From positions 47,572,078 through 47,636,077 of the forward strand of contig NC_091014.1 of assembly GCF_041296385.1 (NCBI RefSeq): DNA of 64,000 nucleotides, read 5' to 3'. Both the position numbers and the translations under genes were made by a program. The notes under the pieces are model-generated. The model searched no databases. It was not told where the DNA came from and saw only the letters and a program-made list of their open reading frames with translations. This document shows positions 22,185 through 34,473 of this stretch, piece by piece (the first letter of the stretch is position 1; each line of letters opens with the position of its first letter). Source of the DNA: Aphelocoma coerulescens (taxonomy: Eukaryota > Chordata > Aves > Passeriformes > Corvidae).

Positions 22185-25100
22185 GAGAAATCCACAAAGC
22201 CAGGAGCTCCAGGGATACTCAGCATGCGAAAGGCAGGCCAAGCTTATCGCAGCACAGCCAAAACCTTGCTCCCACTTCTTCATTCTTCTTGGAACTCGCC
22301 CCAGCCCAATGCCTGATTTCTGGCTCAAACTAGGGTTAGGGTTAGGGTTAGGGTTACGCCTAGGGTTAGGCTTGAGAAAACCACAAAGCCAGGAGCTCCA
22401 GGGATACTCCCCATGCGAAAGGCAGGCCAAGCTTATCGCAGCACAGCCAAAACCTTGCTCCCACTTCTTCGTTCTTCTTGGAATTCGCGATAGCCCAATG
22501 CCCGATTTCTGGCTCAAACTAGGGTTAGGGTTACGCTTAGGGTTAGGCTTGAGAAAACCACAAAGCCAGGAGCTCCAGGGACACTCACCATGTGAAAGGC
22601 AGGCCAAGTTGAGCACGATACAGTTAAAACCTTGCTCCCTCTTCTTCTTTCTGCTTGGAACTCGCCGCTGCCCAATGCCCCATTTCTGGCTCAAACTTCG
22701 GTTATGGTTATGGTTACACCTAGTGTTAGGATTTGAGAAATCCACAAAGCCAGGAGCTCCAGGGATACTCAGCATGCGAAAGGCAGGCCAAGCTTATCGC
22801 AGCACAGCCAAAACCTTGCTCCCTCTTCTTCTTTCTGCTTGAAGCTTGCCACAGCCCAATGCCCGATTTCTGGCTCAATCTAGGGTTAGGGTTAGGGTTA
22901 GGGTTACGCCTAGGGTTAGGCTTGAGAAAACCACAAAGCCAGGAGCTCCAGGGACGCTCACCATGCGAAAGGCAGGCCAAGTTGAGCACGATACAGTTAA
23001 AACCTTGCTCCCTCTTCTTCTTTCTGCTTGGAACGCGCCGTCGCCCAATGCCCCATTTCTGGCTCAAACTAGGGTTATGGTCATGATTACACCTAGTGTT
23101 AGGGTTTGAGAAATCCACAAAGCCAGGAGCTCCAGGGATACTCAGCATGCGAAAGGCAGGCCAAGCTTATCGCAGCACAGCCAAAACCTTGCTCCCTCTT
23201 CTTCTTTCTGCTTGAAGCTTGCCACAGCCCAATGCCCGATTTCTGGCTCAATCTAGGGTTAGGATTAGGGTTAGGGTTATGCCTAGGGTTAGGCTTGAGA
23301 AAACCACAAAGCCAGGAGCTCCAGGGACACTCACCATGTGAAAGGCAGGCCAAGTTGAGCACGATACAGTTAAAACCTTGCTCCCTCTTCCTCTTTCTGC
23401 TTGGAACGCGCCGTCGCCTAATGCCCCATTCCTGGCCCAAACTTCGGTTATGGTTATGGTTACACCTAGTGTTAGGATTTGAGAAATCCACAAAGCCAGG
23501 AGCTCCAGGGATACTCAGCATGCGAAAGGCAGGCCAAGCTTATCGCAGCACAGCCAAAACCTTGCTCCCTCTTCTTCTTTCTGCTTGAATCTTGCCACAG
23601 CCCAATGCCCGATTTCTGGCTCAAACTAGGGTTAGGGTTACGCCTTGGGTTAGGCTTGAGAAAACCACAAAGCCAGGAGCTCCAGGGACACTCACCATGT
23701 GAAAGGCAGGCCAAGTTGAGCACGATACAGTTAAAACCTTGCTCCCTCTTCTTCTTTCTGCTTGGAACTCGCCGCTGCCCAATGCCCCATTTCTGGCCCA
23801 AACTTCGGTTATGGTTATGGTTACACCTAGTGTTAGGATTTGAGAAATCCACAAAGCCAGGAGCTCCAGGGATACTCAGCATGCGAAAGGCAGGCCAAGC
23901 TTATCGCAGCACAGCCAAAACCTTGCTCCCTCTTCTTCTTTCTGCTTGAAGCTTGCCACAGCCCAATGCCCGATTTCTGGCTCAATCTAGGGTTAGGGTT
24001 AGGGTTAGGGTTACGCCTAGGGTTAGGCTTGAGAAAACCACAAAGCCAGGAGCTCCAGGGACACTCACCATGCGAAAGGCAGGCCAAGTTGAGCACGATA
24101 CAGTTAAAACCTTGCTCCCTCTTCTTCTTTCTGCTTGGAACGCGCCGTCGCCCAATGCCCCATTTCTGGCTCCAACTAGGGTTATGGTCATGATTACACC
24201 TAGTGTTAGGGTTTGAGAAATCCACAAAGCCAGGAGCTCCAGGGATACTCAGCATGCGAAAGGCAGGCCAAGCTTATCGCAGCACAGCCAAAACCTTGCT
24301 CCCTCTTCTTCTTTCTGCTTGAAGCTTGCCACAGCCCAATGCCCGATTTCTGGCTCAATCTAGGGTTAGGATTAGGGTTAGGGTTACGCCTAGGGTTAGG
24401 CTTGAGAAAACCACAAAGCCAGGAGCTCCAGGGACACTCACCATGTGAAAGGCAGGCCAAGTTGAGCACGATACAGTTAAAACATTGCTCCCTCTTCCTC
24501 TTTCTGCTTGGAACGCGCCGTCGCCTAATGCCCCATTCCTGGCCCAAACTTCGGTTATGGTTATGGTTACACCTAGTGTTAGGATTTGAGAAATCCACAA
24601 AGCCAGGAGCTCCAGGGATACTCAGCATGCGAAAGGCAGGCCAAGCTTATCGCAGCACAGCCAAAACCTTGCTCCCTCTTCTTCTTTCTGCTTGAATCTT
24701 GCCACAGCCCAATGCCCGATTTCTGGCTCAAACTAGGGTTAGGGTTACGCCTTGGGTTAGGCTTGAGAAAACCACAAAGCCAGGAGCTCCAGGGACACTC
24801 ACCATGCGAAAGGCAGGCCAAGTTGAGCACGATACAGTTAAAACCTTGCTCCCTCTTCTTCTTTCTGCTTGGAACGCGCCGTCGCCCAATGCCCCATTTC
24901 TGGCTCAAACTAGGGTTATGGTCATGATTACACCTAGTGTTAGGATTTGAGAAATCCACAAAGCCAGGAGCTCCAGGGATACTCAGCATGCGAAAGGCAG
25001 GCCAAGCTTATCGCAGCACAGCCAAAACCTTGCTCCCACTTCTTCATTCTTCTTGGAACTCGCCCCAGCCCAATGCCCGATTTCTGGCTCAAACTAGGGT

Positions 25101-25675
25101 TAGGGTTACGCCTAGGGTTAGGCTTGAGAAATCCACAAAGCCAGGAGCTCCAGGGACACTCACCATGTGAAAGGCAGGCCAAGCTTATCGCAGCACAGCC
25201 AAAACCTTGCTCCCACTACTTCTTTTTGCTTGGAACTTGCCCCAACCCAATGCCCGATTTCTGGCTCAAACTAGGGTTAGGGTTAAGCCTAGGGTTAGGC
25301 TTGAGAAAACCAGAAAGACAGGAGCTCCAGGGATACTCAGCATGCGAAAGGCAGGCCAAGCTTATCGCAGCACAGCCAAAACCTTGCTCCCTCTTCTTCT
25401 TTCTGCTTGAAGCTTGCCACAGCCCAATGCCCGATTTCTGGCTCAATCTAGGGTTAGGGTTAGGGTTAGGGTTACGCCTAGGGTTAGGCTTGAGAAAACC
25501 ACAAAGCCAGGAGCTCCAGGGACACTCACCATGCGAAAGGCAGGCCAAGTTGAGCACGATACAGTTAAAACCTTGCTCCCTCTTCTTCTTTCTGCTTGGA
25601 ACTTGCCGCCGCCCAATGCTCCATTTCTGGCTCAAACTAGGGTTATGGTCATGATTACACCTAGTGTTAGGGTTT
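22185..25675 (+). repeat. Higher-order block u4-u11 plus u1 (3,491 bp), second copy
   Basis: Every unit lies at +5,147 bp from its counterpart in 17038-20528: u4 22185, u5 22735, u6 23108, u7 23481, u8 23842, u9 24215, u10 24588, u11 24949, chimeric monomer 25126-25302, u1. The rare markers (GGGACGCTC in u5, CTCCAACTAGGG in u8, TAAAACATTGC in u9) are all conserved, so the duplication is recent. Confidence 0.9.
25126..25302 (+). repeat. Chimeric A/B monomer, fifth copy
   Basis: Same structure at +5,147 bp from the fourth copy, followed by u1. Confidence 0.88.
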
Positions 25676-28600
25676 GAGAAATCCACAAAGCCAGGAGCTC
25701 CAGGGATACTCAGCATGCGAAAGTCAGGCCAAGCTTATCGCAGCACAGCCAAAACATTGCTCCCTCTTCTTCTTTCTGCTTGAAGCTTGCCACAGCCCAA
25801 TGCCCGATTTCTGGCTCAATCTAGGGTTAGGGTTACGCCTAGGGTTAGGCTTGAGAAAACCACAAAGCCAGGAGCTCCAGGGACACTCACCATGCGAAAG
25901 GCAGGCCAAGTTGAGCACGATACAGTTAAAACCTTGCTCCCTCTTCTTCTTTCTGCTTGGAACTCGCCGCCAACCAATGCCCGATTTCTGGCACAAACTA
26001 GGGTTATGGTTAGGGTTACACCTAGTGTTAGGATTTGAGAAATCCACAAAGCCAGGAGCTCCAGGGATACTCAGCATGCGAAAGGCAGGCCAAGCTTATC
26101 GCAGCACAGCCAAAACCTTGCTCCCACGTCTTCATTCTTCTTGGAAATCGCCACATCCCAATGCCCGATTTCTGGCTCAATCTAGGGTTAGAGTTACGCC
26201 TAGGGTTAGGCTTGAGAAAACCACAAGGCCAGGAGCTCCAGGGACACTCACCATGCGAAAGGCAGGCCAAGTTGAGCACGATACAGTTAAAACCTTGCTC
26301 CCTCTTCTTCCTTCTGCCTGGAACTCTCCCTCGCCCAATGCCCCATTTCTGGCTCAAACTAGGGTTATGGTCATGATTACACCTAGTGTTAGGGTTTGAG
26401 AAATCCACAAAGCCAGGAGCTCCAGGGATACTCAGCATGCGAAAGGCAGGCCAAGCTTATCGCAGCACAGCCAAAACCTTGCTCCCACTTCTTCATTCTT
26501 CTTGGAACTCGCCCCAGCCCAATGCCTGATTTCTGGCTCAAACTAGGGTTAGGGTTAGGGTTAGGGTTACGCCTAGGGTTAGGCTTGAGAAAACCACAAA
26601 GCCAGGAGCTCCAGGGATACTCCCCATGCGAAAGGCAGGCCAAGCTTATCGCAGCACAGCCAAAACCTTGCTCCCACTTCTTCGTTCTTCTTGGAATTCG
26701 CGATAGCCCAATGCCCGATTTCTGGCTCAAACTAGGGTTAGGGTTACGCTTAGGGTTAGGCTTGAGAAAACCACAAAGCCAGGAGCTCCAGGGACACTCA
26801 CCATGTGAAAGGCAGGCCAAGTTGAGCACGATACAGTTAAAACCTTGCTCCCTCTTCTTCTTTCTGCTTGGAACTCGCCGCTGCCCAATGCCCCATTTCT
26901 GGCTCAAACTTCGGTTATGGTTATGGTTACACCTAGTGTTAGGATTTGAGAAATCCACAAAGCCAGGAGCTCCAGGGATACTCAGCATGCGAAAGGCAGG
27001 CCAAGCTTATCGCAGCACAGCCAAAACCTTGCTCCCTCTTCTTCTTTCTGCTTGAAGCTTGCCACAGCCCAATGCCCGATTTCTGGCTCAATCTAGGGTT
27101 AGGGTTAGGGTTAGGGTTACGCCTAGGGTTAGGCTTGAGAAAACCACAAAGCCAGGAGCTCCAGGGACACTCACCATGCGAAAGGCAGGCCAAGTTGAGC
27201 ACGATACAGTTAAAACCTTGCTCCCTCTTCTTCTTTCTGCTTGGAACGCGCCGTCGCCCAATGCCCCATTTCTGGCTCAAACTAGGGTTATGGTCATGAT
27301 TACACCTAGTGTTAGGGTTTGAGAAATCCACAAAGCCAGGAGCTCCAGGGATACTCAGCATGCGAAAGGCAGGCCAAGCTTATCGCAGCACAGCCAAAAC
27401 CTTGCTCCCTCTTCTTCTTTCTGCTTGAAGCTTGCCACAGCCCAATGCCCGATTTCTGGCTCAATCTAGGGTTAGGATTAGGGTTAGGGTTATGCCTAGG
27501 GTTAGGCTTGAGAAAACCACAAAGCCAGGAGCTCCAGGGACACTCACCATGTGAAAGGCAGGCCAAGTTGAGCACGATACAGTTAAAACCTTGCTCCCTC
27601 TTCCTCTTTCTGCTTGGAACGCGCCGTCGCCTAATGCCCCATTCCTGGCCCAAACTTCGGTTATGGTTATGGTTACACCTAGTGTTAGGATTTGAGAAAT
27701 CCACAAAGCCAGGAGCTCCAGGGATACTCCCCATGCGAAAGGCAGGCCAAGCTTATCGCAGCACAGCCAAAACCTTGCTCCCTCTTCTTCTTTCTGCTTG
27801 AATCTTGCCACAGCCCAATGCCCGATTTCTGGCTCAAACTAGGGTTAGGGTTACGCCTTGGGTTAGGCTTGAGAAAACCACAAAGCCAGGAGCTCCAGGG
27901 ACACTCACCATGCGAAAGGCAGGCCAAGTTGAGCACGATACAGTTAAAACCTTGCTCCCTCTTCTTCTTTCTGCTTGGAACTCGCCGCTGCCCAATGCCC
28001 CATTTCTGGCCCAAACTTCGGTTATGGCTATGGTTACACCTAGTGTTAGGATTTGAGAAATCCACAAAGCCAGGAGCTCCAGGGATACTCAGCATGCGAA
28101 AGGCAGGCCAAGCTTATCGCAGCACAGCCAAAACCTTGCTCCCTCTTCTTCTTTCTGCTTGAAGCTTGCCACAGCCCAATGCCCGATTTCTGGCTCAATC
28201 TAGGGTTAGGGTTAGGGTTAGGGTTACGCCTAGGGTTAGGCTTGAGAAAACCACAAAGCCAGGAGCTCCAGGGACACTCACCATGCAAAAGGCAGGCCAA
28301 GTTGAGCACGATACAGTTAAAACCTTGCTCCCTCTTCTTCTTTCTGCTTGGAACGCGCCGTCGCCCAATGCCCCATTTCTGGCTCAAACTAGGGTTATGG
28401 TCATGATTACACCTAGTGTTAGGGTTTGAGAAATCCACAAAGCCAGGAGCTCCAGGGATACTCAGCATGCGAAAGGCAGGCCAAGCTTATCGCAGCACAG
28501 CCAAAACCTTGCTCCCTCTTCTTCTTTCTGCTTGAAGCTTGCCACAGCCCAATGCCCGATTTCTGGCTCAATCTAGGGTTAGGATTAGGGTTAGGGTTAC

Positions 28601-29338
28601 GCCTAGGGTTAGGCTTGAGAAAACCACAAAGCCAGGAGCTCCAGGGACACTCACCATGTGAAAGGCAGGCCAAGTTGAGCACGATACAGTTAAAACCTTG
28701 CTCCCTCTTCCTCTTTCTGCTTGGAACGCGCCGTCGCCTAATGCCCCATTCCTGGCCCAAACTTCGGTTATGGTTATGGTTACACCTAGTGTTAGGGTTT
28801 GAGAAATCCACAAAGCCAGGAGCTCCAGGGATACTCAGCATGCGAAAGGCAGGCCAAGCTTATCGCAGCACAGCCAAAACCTTGCTCCCTCTTCTTCTTT
28901 CTGCTTGAATCTTGCCACAGCCCAATGCCCGATTTCTGGCTCAAACTAGGGTTAGGGTTACGCCTTGGGTTAGGCTTGAGAAAACCACAAAGCCAGGAGC
29001 TCCAGGGACACTCACCATGCGAAAGGCAGGCCAAGTTGAGCACGATACAGTTAAAACCTTGCTCCCTCTTCTTCTTTCTGCTTGGAACGCGCCGTCGCCC
29101 AATGCCCCATTTCTGGCTCAAACTAGGGTTATGGTCATGATTACACCTAGTGTTAGGATTTGAGAAATCCACAAAGCCAGGAGCTCCAGGGATACTCAGC
29201 ATGCGAAAGGCAGGCCAAGCTTATCGCAGCACAGCCAAAACCTTGCTCCCACTTCTTCATTCTTCTTGGAACTCGCCCCAGCCCAATGCCCGATTTCTGG
29301 CTCAAACTAGGGTTAGGGTTACGCCTAGGGTTAGGCTT

Positions 29339-29515
29339 GAGAAATCCACAAAGCCAGGAGCTCCAGGGACACTCACCATGTGAAAGGCAGGCCAAGCTTA
29401 TCGCAGCACAGCCAAAACCTTGCTCCCACTACTTCTTTTTGCTTGGAACTTGCCCCAACCCAATGCCCGATTTCTGGCTCAAACTAGGGTTAGGGTTAAG
29501 CCTAGGGTTAGGCTT
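29339..29515 (+). repeat. Chimeric A/B monomer, sixth copy
   Basis: Same structure at +15,430 bp from the third copy, with the same GGGAAACTCACC A monomer after it. Confidence 0.88.
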
Positions 29516-30217
29516 GAGAAAACCAGAAAGACAGGAGCTCCAGGGAAACTCACCATGTGAAAGGCAGGCCAAGTTGAGCACGATACAGTTAAAACCTTGC
29601 TCCCTCTTCCTCTTTCTGCTTGGAACTCACCACCACCCAATGCCCCATTTCTGGCCCAAACTTCGGTTATGGTTATGGTTACACCTAGTGTTAGGATTTG
29701 AGAAATCCGCAAAGCCAGGAGCTCCAGGGATACTCAGCATGCGAAAGGCAGGCCAAGCTTATCGCAGCACAGCCAAAACCTTGCTCCCACTTCTTCATTC
29801 TTCTTGGAACTCGCCCCAGCCGAATGCCCGATTTCTGGCTCAAACTAGGGTTAGGGTTAGGGTTAGGGTTACGCCTAGGGTTAGGCTTGAGAAAACCACA
29901 AAGCCAGGAGCTCCAGGGACACTCACCATGTGAAAGGCAGGCCAAGTTGAGCACGATACAGTTAAAACCTTGCTCCCTCTTCCTCTTTCTGCTTGGAACG
30001 CGCCGTCGCCCAATGCCCCATTTCTGGCTCAAACTAGGGTTATGGTCATGATTACACCTAGTGTTAGGGTTTGAGAAATCCACAAAGCCAGGAGCTCCAG
30101 GGATACTCAGCATGCGAAAGGCAGGCCAAGCTTATCGCAGCACAGCCAAAACCTTGCTCCCACTTCTTCATTCATCTTGGAACTCGACCCAGCCCAATGC
30201 CCAATTTCTGGCTCAAA

Positions 30218-30278
30218 CTAGGGTTAGGGTTAGGGTTAGGGTTACGCCTAGGGTTAGGCTTGAGAAAACCACAAAGCC
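30218..30278 (+). other. Deletion junction: one B' monomer (189 bp) missing from u13
   Basis: The full u13 at 14643 and 35031 has B, B'1, B'2, A. Here B passes directly to B'2. The left side keeps the B marker CTCAAACTAGG and the right side has the B'2 marker AAGCCGGGAG. The 61 bp between them are the hexamer tail plus entry spacer, so the exchange occurred in the telomeric tail. Confidence 0.85.
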
Positions 30279-30944
30279 GGGAGCTCCAGGGATACTCCCC
30301 ATGCGAAAGGAAGGCCAAGCTTATCGCAGCACAGCCAAAACCTTGCTCTCACTTCTTCGTTCTTCTTGGAATTCGCGACAGCCCAATGCCCGATTTCTGG
30401 CTCAAACTAGGGTTAGGGTTACGCCTAGGGTTAGTCTTGAGAAAACCACAAAGCCAGGAGCTCCAGGGACACTCACCATGTGAAAGGCAGGCCAAGTTGA
30501 GCACGATACAGTTAAAACCTTGCTCTCTCTTCTTCTTTCTGCTTGGAACTCACCGCCACCCAATGCCCCATTTCTGGCCCAAACTTCGGTTATGGTTATG
30601 GTTACACCTAGTGTTAGGATTTGAGAAATCCACAAAGCCAGGAGCTCCAGGGATACTCAGCATGCGAAAGGCAGGCCAAGCTCATCGCAGCACAGCCAAA
30701 ACCTTGCTCCCTCTTCTTCTTTCTGCTTGAAGCTTGCCACAGCCCAATGCCCGATTTCTGGCTCAATCTAGGGTTAGGGTTAGGGTTAGGGTTAGGCTTG
30801 AGAAAACCACAAAGCCAGGAGCTCCAGGGACACTCACCATGCGAAAGGCAGGCCAAGTTGAGCACGATACAGTTAAAACCTTGCTCCCTCTTCTTCTTTC
30901 TGCTTGGAACGCTCCGTCGCCCAATGCCCCATTTCTGGCTCAAA

Positions 30945-30983
30945 CTAGGGTTAGGGTTAGGGTTACGCCTAGGGTTAGGGTTT
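30945..30983 (+). repeat. A monomer with canonical tail, third copy
   Basis: Same tail at +15,241 bp from 15704. The offset is 15,430 minus the 189-bp monomer lost just upstream. Confidence 0.85.
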
Positions 30984-31475
30984 GAGAAATCCACAAAGCC
31001 AGGAGCTCCAGGGATACTCAGCATGCGAAAGGCAGGCCAAGCTTATCGCAGCACAGCCAAAACCTTGCTCCCACTTCTTCATTCTTCTTGGAACTCGCCC
31101 CAGCCCAATGCCCGATTTCTGGCTCAAACTAGGGTTAGGGTTAGGGTTAGGGTTACGCCTAGGGTTAGGCTTGAGAAAACCACAAAGCCAGGAGCTCCAG
31201 GGACACTCGCCACGCGAAAGGCAGGCCAAGTGGAGCACGATACAGTTAAAACCTTGCTCCCTCTTCTTCTTTCTGCTTGGAACTCGCCGCCGCCCAATGC
31301 CCCATTTCTGGCTCAAACTAGGTTATGGTTATGGTTACACCTAGTGTTAGGGTTTGAGAAATCCATAAAACCAGGAGCTCCAGGGATACTCAGCATGCGA
31401 AAGGCAGGCCAAGCTTATCGCAGCACAGCCAAAACCTTGCTCCCACTTCTTCATTCTTCTTGGAAGTCGCCACAA

Positions 31476-31499
31476 CCCAATGCCTGATTTCTGGCTCAA
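31476..31499 (+). other. Recombination junction u16/u4 (24-bp uncertainty)
   Basis: Left of it is a u16 B (CCATAAAACC, CGCCACAAC). Right of it is CTCAAACTAGGG and then the u4-specific B' with GCGATAGCC. The shared interval CCCAATGCC to GGCTCAA again lies immediately 5' of the tail. A u17-like donor cannot be fully excluded for the tail itself. Confidence 0.8.
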
Positions 31500-34296
31500 A
31501 CTAGGGTTAGGGTTAGGGTTAGGGTTACACCTAGGGTTAGGCTTGAGAAAACCACAAAGCCAGGAGCTCCAGGGATACTCCCCATGCGAAAGGCAGGCCA
31601 AGCTTATCGCAGCACAGCCAAAACCTTGCTCCCACTTCTTCGTTCTTCTTGGAATTCGCGATAGCCCAATGCCCGATTTCTGGCTCAAACTAGGGTTAGG
31701 GTTACGCTTAGGGTTAGGCTTGAGAAAACCACAAAGCCAGGAGCTCCAGGGACACTCACCATGTGAAAGGCAGGCCAAGTTGAGCACGATACAGTTAAAA
31801 CCTTGCTCCCTCTTCTTCTTTCTGCTTGGAACTCGCCGCTGCCCAATGCCCCATTTCTGGCTCAAACTTCGGTTATGGTTATGGTTACACCTAGTGTTAG
31901 GATTTGAGAAATCCACAAAGCCAGGAGCTCCAGGGATACTCAGCATGCGAAAGGCAGGCCAAGCTTATCGCAGCACAGCCAAAACCTTGCTCCCTCTTCT
32001 TCTTTCTGCTTGAAGCTTGCCACAGCCCAATGCCCGATTTCTGGCTCAATCTAGGGTTAGGGTTAGGGTTAGGGTTACGCCTAGGGTTAGGCTTGAGAAA
32101 ACCACAAAGCCAGGAGCTCCAGGGACACTCACCATGCGAAAGGCAGGCCAAGTTGAGCATGATACAGTTAAAACCTTGCTCCCTCTTCTTCTTTCTGCTT
32201 GGAACGCGCCGTCGCCCAATGCCCCATTTCTGGCTCAAACTAGGGTTATGGTCATGATTACACCTAGTGTTAGGGTTTGAGAAATCCACAAAGCCAGGAG
32301 CTCCAGGGATACTCAGCATGCGAAAGGCAGGCCAAGCTTATCGCAGCACAGCCAAAACCTTGCTCCCTCTTCTTCTTTCTGCTTGAAGCTTGCCACAGCC
32401 CAATGCCCGATTTCTGGCTCAATCTAGGGTTAGGGTTAGGGTTAGGGTTATGCCTAGGGTTAGGCTTGAGAAAACCACAAAGCCAGGAGCTCCAGGGACA
32501 CTCACCATGTGAAAGGCAGGCCAAGTTGAGCACGATACAGTTAAAACCTTGCTCCCTCTTCCTCTTTCTGCTTGGAACGCGCCGTCGCCTAATGCCCCAT
32601 TCCTGGCCCAAACTTCGGTTATGGTTATGGTTACACCTAGTGTTAGGATTTGAGAAATCCACAAAGCCAGGAGCTCCAGGGATACTCCCCATGCGAAAGG
32701 CAGGCCAAGCTTATCGCAGCACAGCCAAAACCTTGCTCCCTCTTCTTCTTTCTGCTTGAATCTTGCCACAGCCCAATGCCCGATTTCTGGCTCAAACTAG
32801 GGTTAGGGTTACGCCTTGGGTTAGGCTTGAGAAAACCACAAAGCCAGGAGCTCCAGGGACACTCACCATGCGAAAGGCAGGCCAAGTTGAGCACGATACA
32901 GTTAAAACCTTGCTCCCTCTTCTTCTTTCTGCTTGGAACTCGCCGCTGCCCAATGCCCCATTTCTGGCCCAAACTTCGGTTATGGCTATGGTTACACCTA
33001 GTGTTAGGATTTGAGAAATCCACAAAGCCAGGAGCTCCAGGGATACTCAGCATGCGAAAGGCAGGCCAAGCTTATCGCAGCACAGCCAAAACCTTGCTCC
33101 CTCTTCTTCTTTCTGCTTGAAGCTTGCCACAGCCCAATGCCCGATTTCTGGCTCAATCTAGGGTTAGGGTTAGGGTTAGGGTTACGCCTAGGGTTAGGCT
33201 TGAGAAAACCACAAAGCCAGGAGCTCCAGGGACACTCACCATGCAAAAGGCAGGCCAAGTTGAGCACGATACAGTTAAAACCTTGCTCCCTCTTCTTCTT
33301 TCTGCTTGGAACGCGCCGTCGCCCAATGCCCCATTTCTGGCTCAAACTAGGGTTATGGTCATGATTACACCTAGTGTTAGGGTTTGAGAAATCCACAAAG
33401 CCAGGAGCTCCAGGGATACTCAGCATGCGAAAGGCAGGCCAAGCTTATCGCAGCACAGCCAAAACCTTGCTCCCTCTTCTTCTTTCTGCTTGAAGCTTGC
33501 CACAGCCCAATGCCCGATTTCTGGCTCAATCTAGGGTTAGAATTAGGGTTAGGGTTACGCCTAGGGTTAGGCTTGAGAAAACCACAAAGCCAGGAGCTCC
33601 AGGGACACTCACCATGTGAAAGGCAGGCCAAGTTGAGCACGATACAGTTAAAACCTTGCTCCCTCTTCCTCTTTCTGCTTGGAACGCGCCGTCGCCTAAT
33701 GCCCCATTCCTGGCCCAAACTTCGGTTATGGTTATGGTTACACCTAGTGTTAGGGTTTGAGAAATCCACAAAGCCAGGAGCTCCAGGGATACTCAGCATG
33801 CGAAAGGCAGGCCAAGCTTATCGCAGCACAGCCAAAACCTTGCTCCCTCTTCTTCTTTCTGCTTGAATCTTGCCACAGCCCAATGCCCGATTTCTGGCTC
33901 AAACTAGGGTTAGGGTTACGCCTTGGGTTAGGCTTGAGAAAACCACAAAGCCAGGAGCTCCAGGGACACTCACCATGCGAAAGGCAGGCCAAGTTGAGCA
34001 CGATACAGTTAAAACCTTGCTCCCTCTTCTTCTTTCTGCTTGGAACGCGCCGTCGCCCAATGCCCCATTTCTGGCTCAAACTAGGGTTATGGTCATGATT
34101 ACACCTAGTGTTAGGATTTGAGAAATCCACAAAGCCAGGAGCTCCAGGGATACTCAGCATGCGAAAGGCAGGCCAAGCTTATCGCAGCACAGCCAAAACC
34201 TTGCTCCCACTTCTTCATTCTTCTTGGAACTCGCCCCAGCCCAATGCCCGATTTCTGGCTCAAACTAGGGTTAGGGTTACGCCTAGGGTTAGGCTT

Positions 34297-34473
34297 GAGA
34301 AATCCACAAAGCCAGGAGCTCCAGGGACACTCACCATGTGAAAGGCAGGCCAAGCTTATCGCAGCACAGCCAAAACCTTGCTCCCACTACTTCTTTTTGC
34401 TTGGAACTTGCCCCAACCCAATGCCCGATTTCTGGCTCAAACTAGGGTTAGGGTTAAGCCTAGGGTTAGGCTT
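34297..34473 (+). repeat. Chimeric A/B monomer, seventh copy
   Basis: Same structure at +4,958 bp from the sixth copy, leading into u12. Confidence 0.88.

Larger units (their letters stand above)
15463..25756 (+). repeat. Tandem segmental duplication, 2 x 5,147 bp
   Basis: Copy 1 is about 15463-20609 and copy 2 about 20610-25756. Each unit from u14 through u17, u4-u11 and u1 has its partner exactly 5,147 bp away. The internal junction is the u2/u14 hybrid monomer at 20529. One difference I noticed is GCCGAATG (15868) versus GCCCAATG (21015). Confidence 0.9.
25676..31365 (+). repeat. Composite block u2-u15 (5,690 bp), copy of the 10246 block
   Basis: Units lie at +15,430 bp from the block at 10246 (u2 25676, u3 26037, u4 26398, u5 26948, u6 27321, u7 27694, u8 28055, u9 28428, u10 28801, u11 29162, u12 29700, u13 30073). 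They then lie at +15,241 bp (u14 30623, u15 30984), because u13 has lost one 189-bp B' monomer. A small cluster of private changes sits in the A of u3 near 26318-26331 (CTGCCTGG, CTCTCCCTCGCCC). Confidence 0.88.
9663..31475 (+). repeat. Long-range duplication, offset 15,430 bp (about 9.66-16.2 kb and 25.1-31.5 kb)
   Basis: Units from the chimeric monomer (9696 and 25126) through u13 are offset by 15,430 bp. From u14 to u16 the offset falls to 15,241 bp. The two copies flank the 5,147-bp tandem pair, which fits an older longer repeat into which later duplication was inserted. The outer limits given are approximate. Confidence 0.82.
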
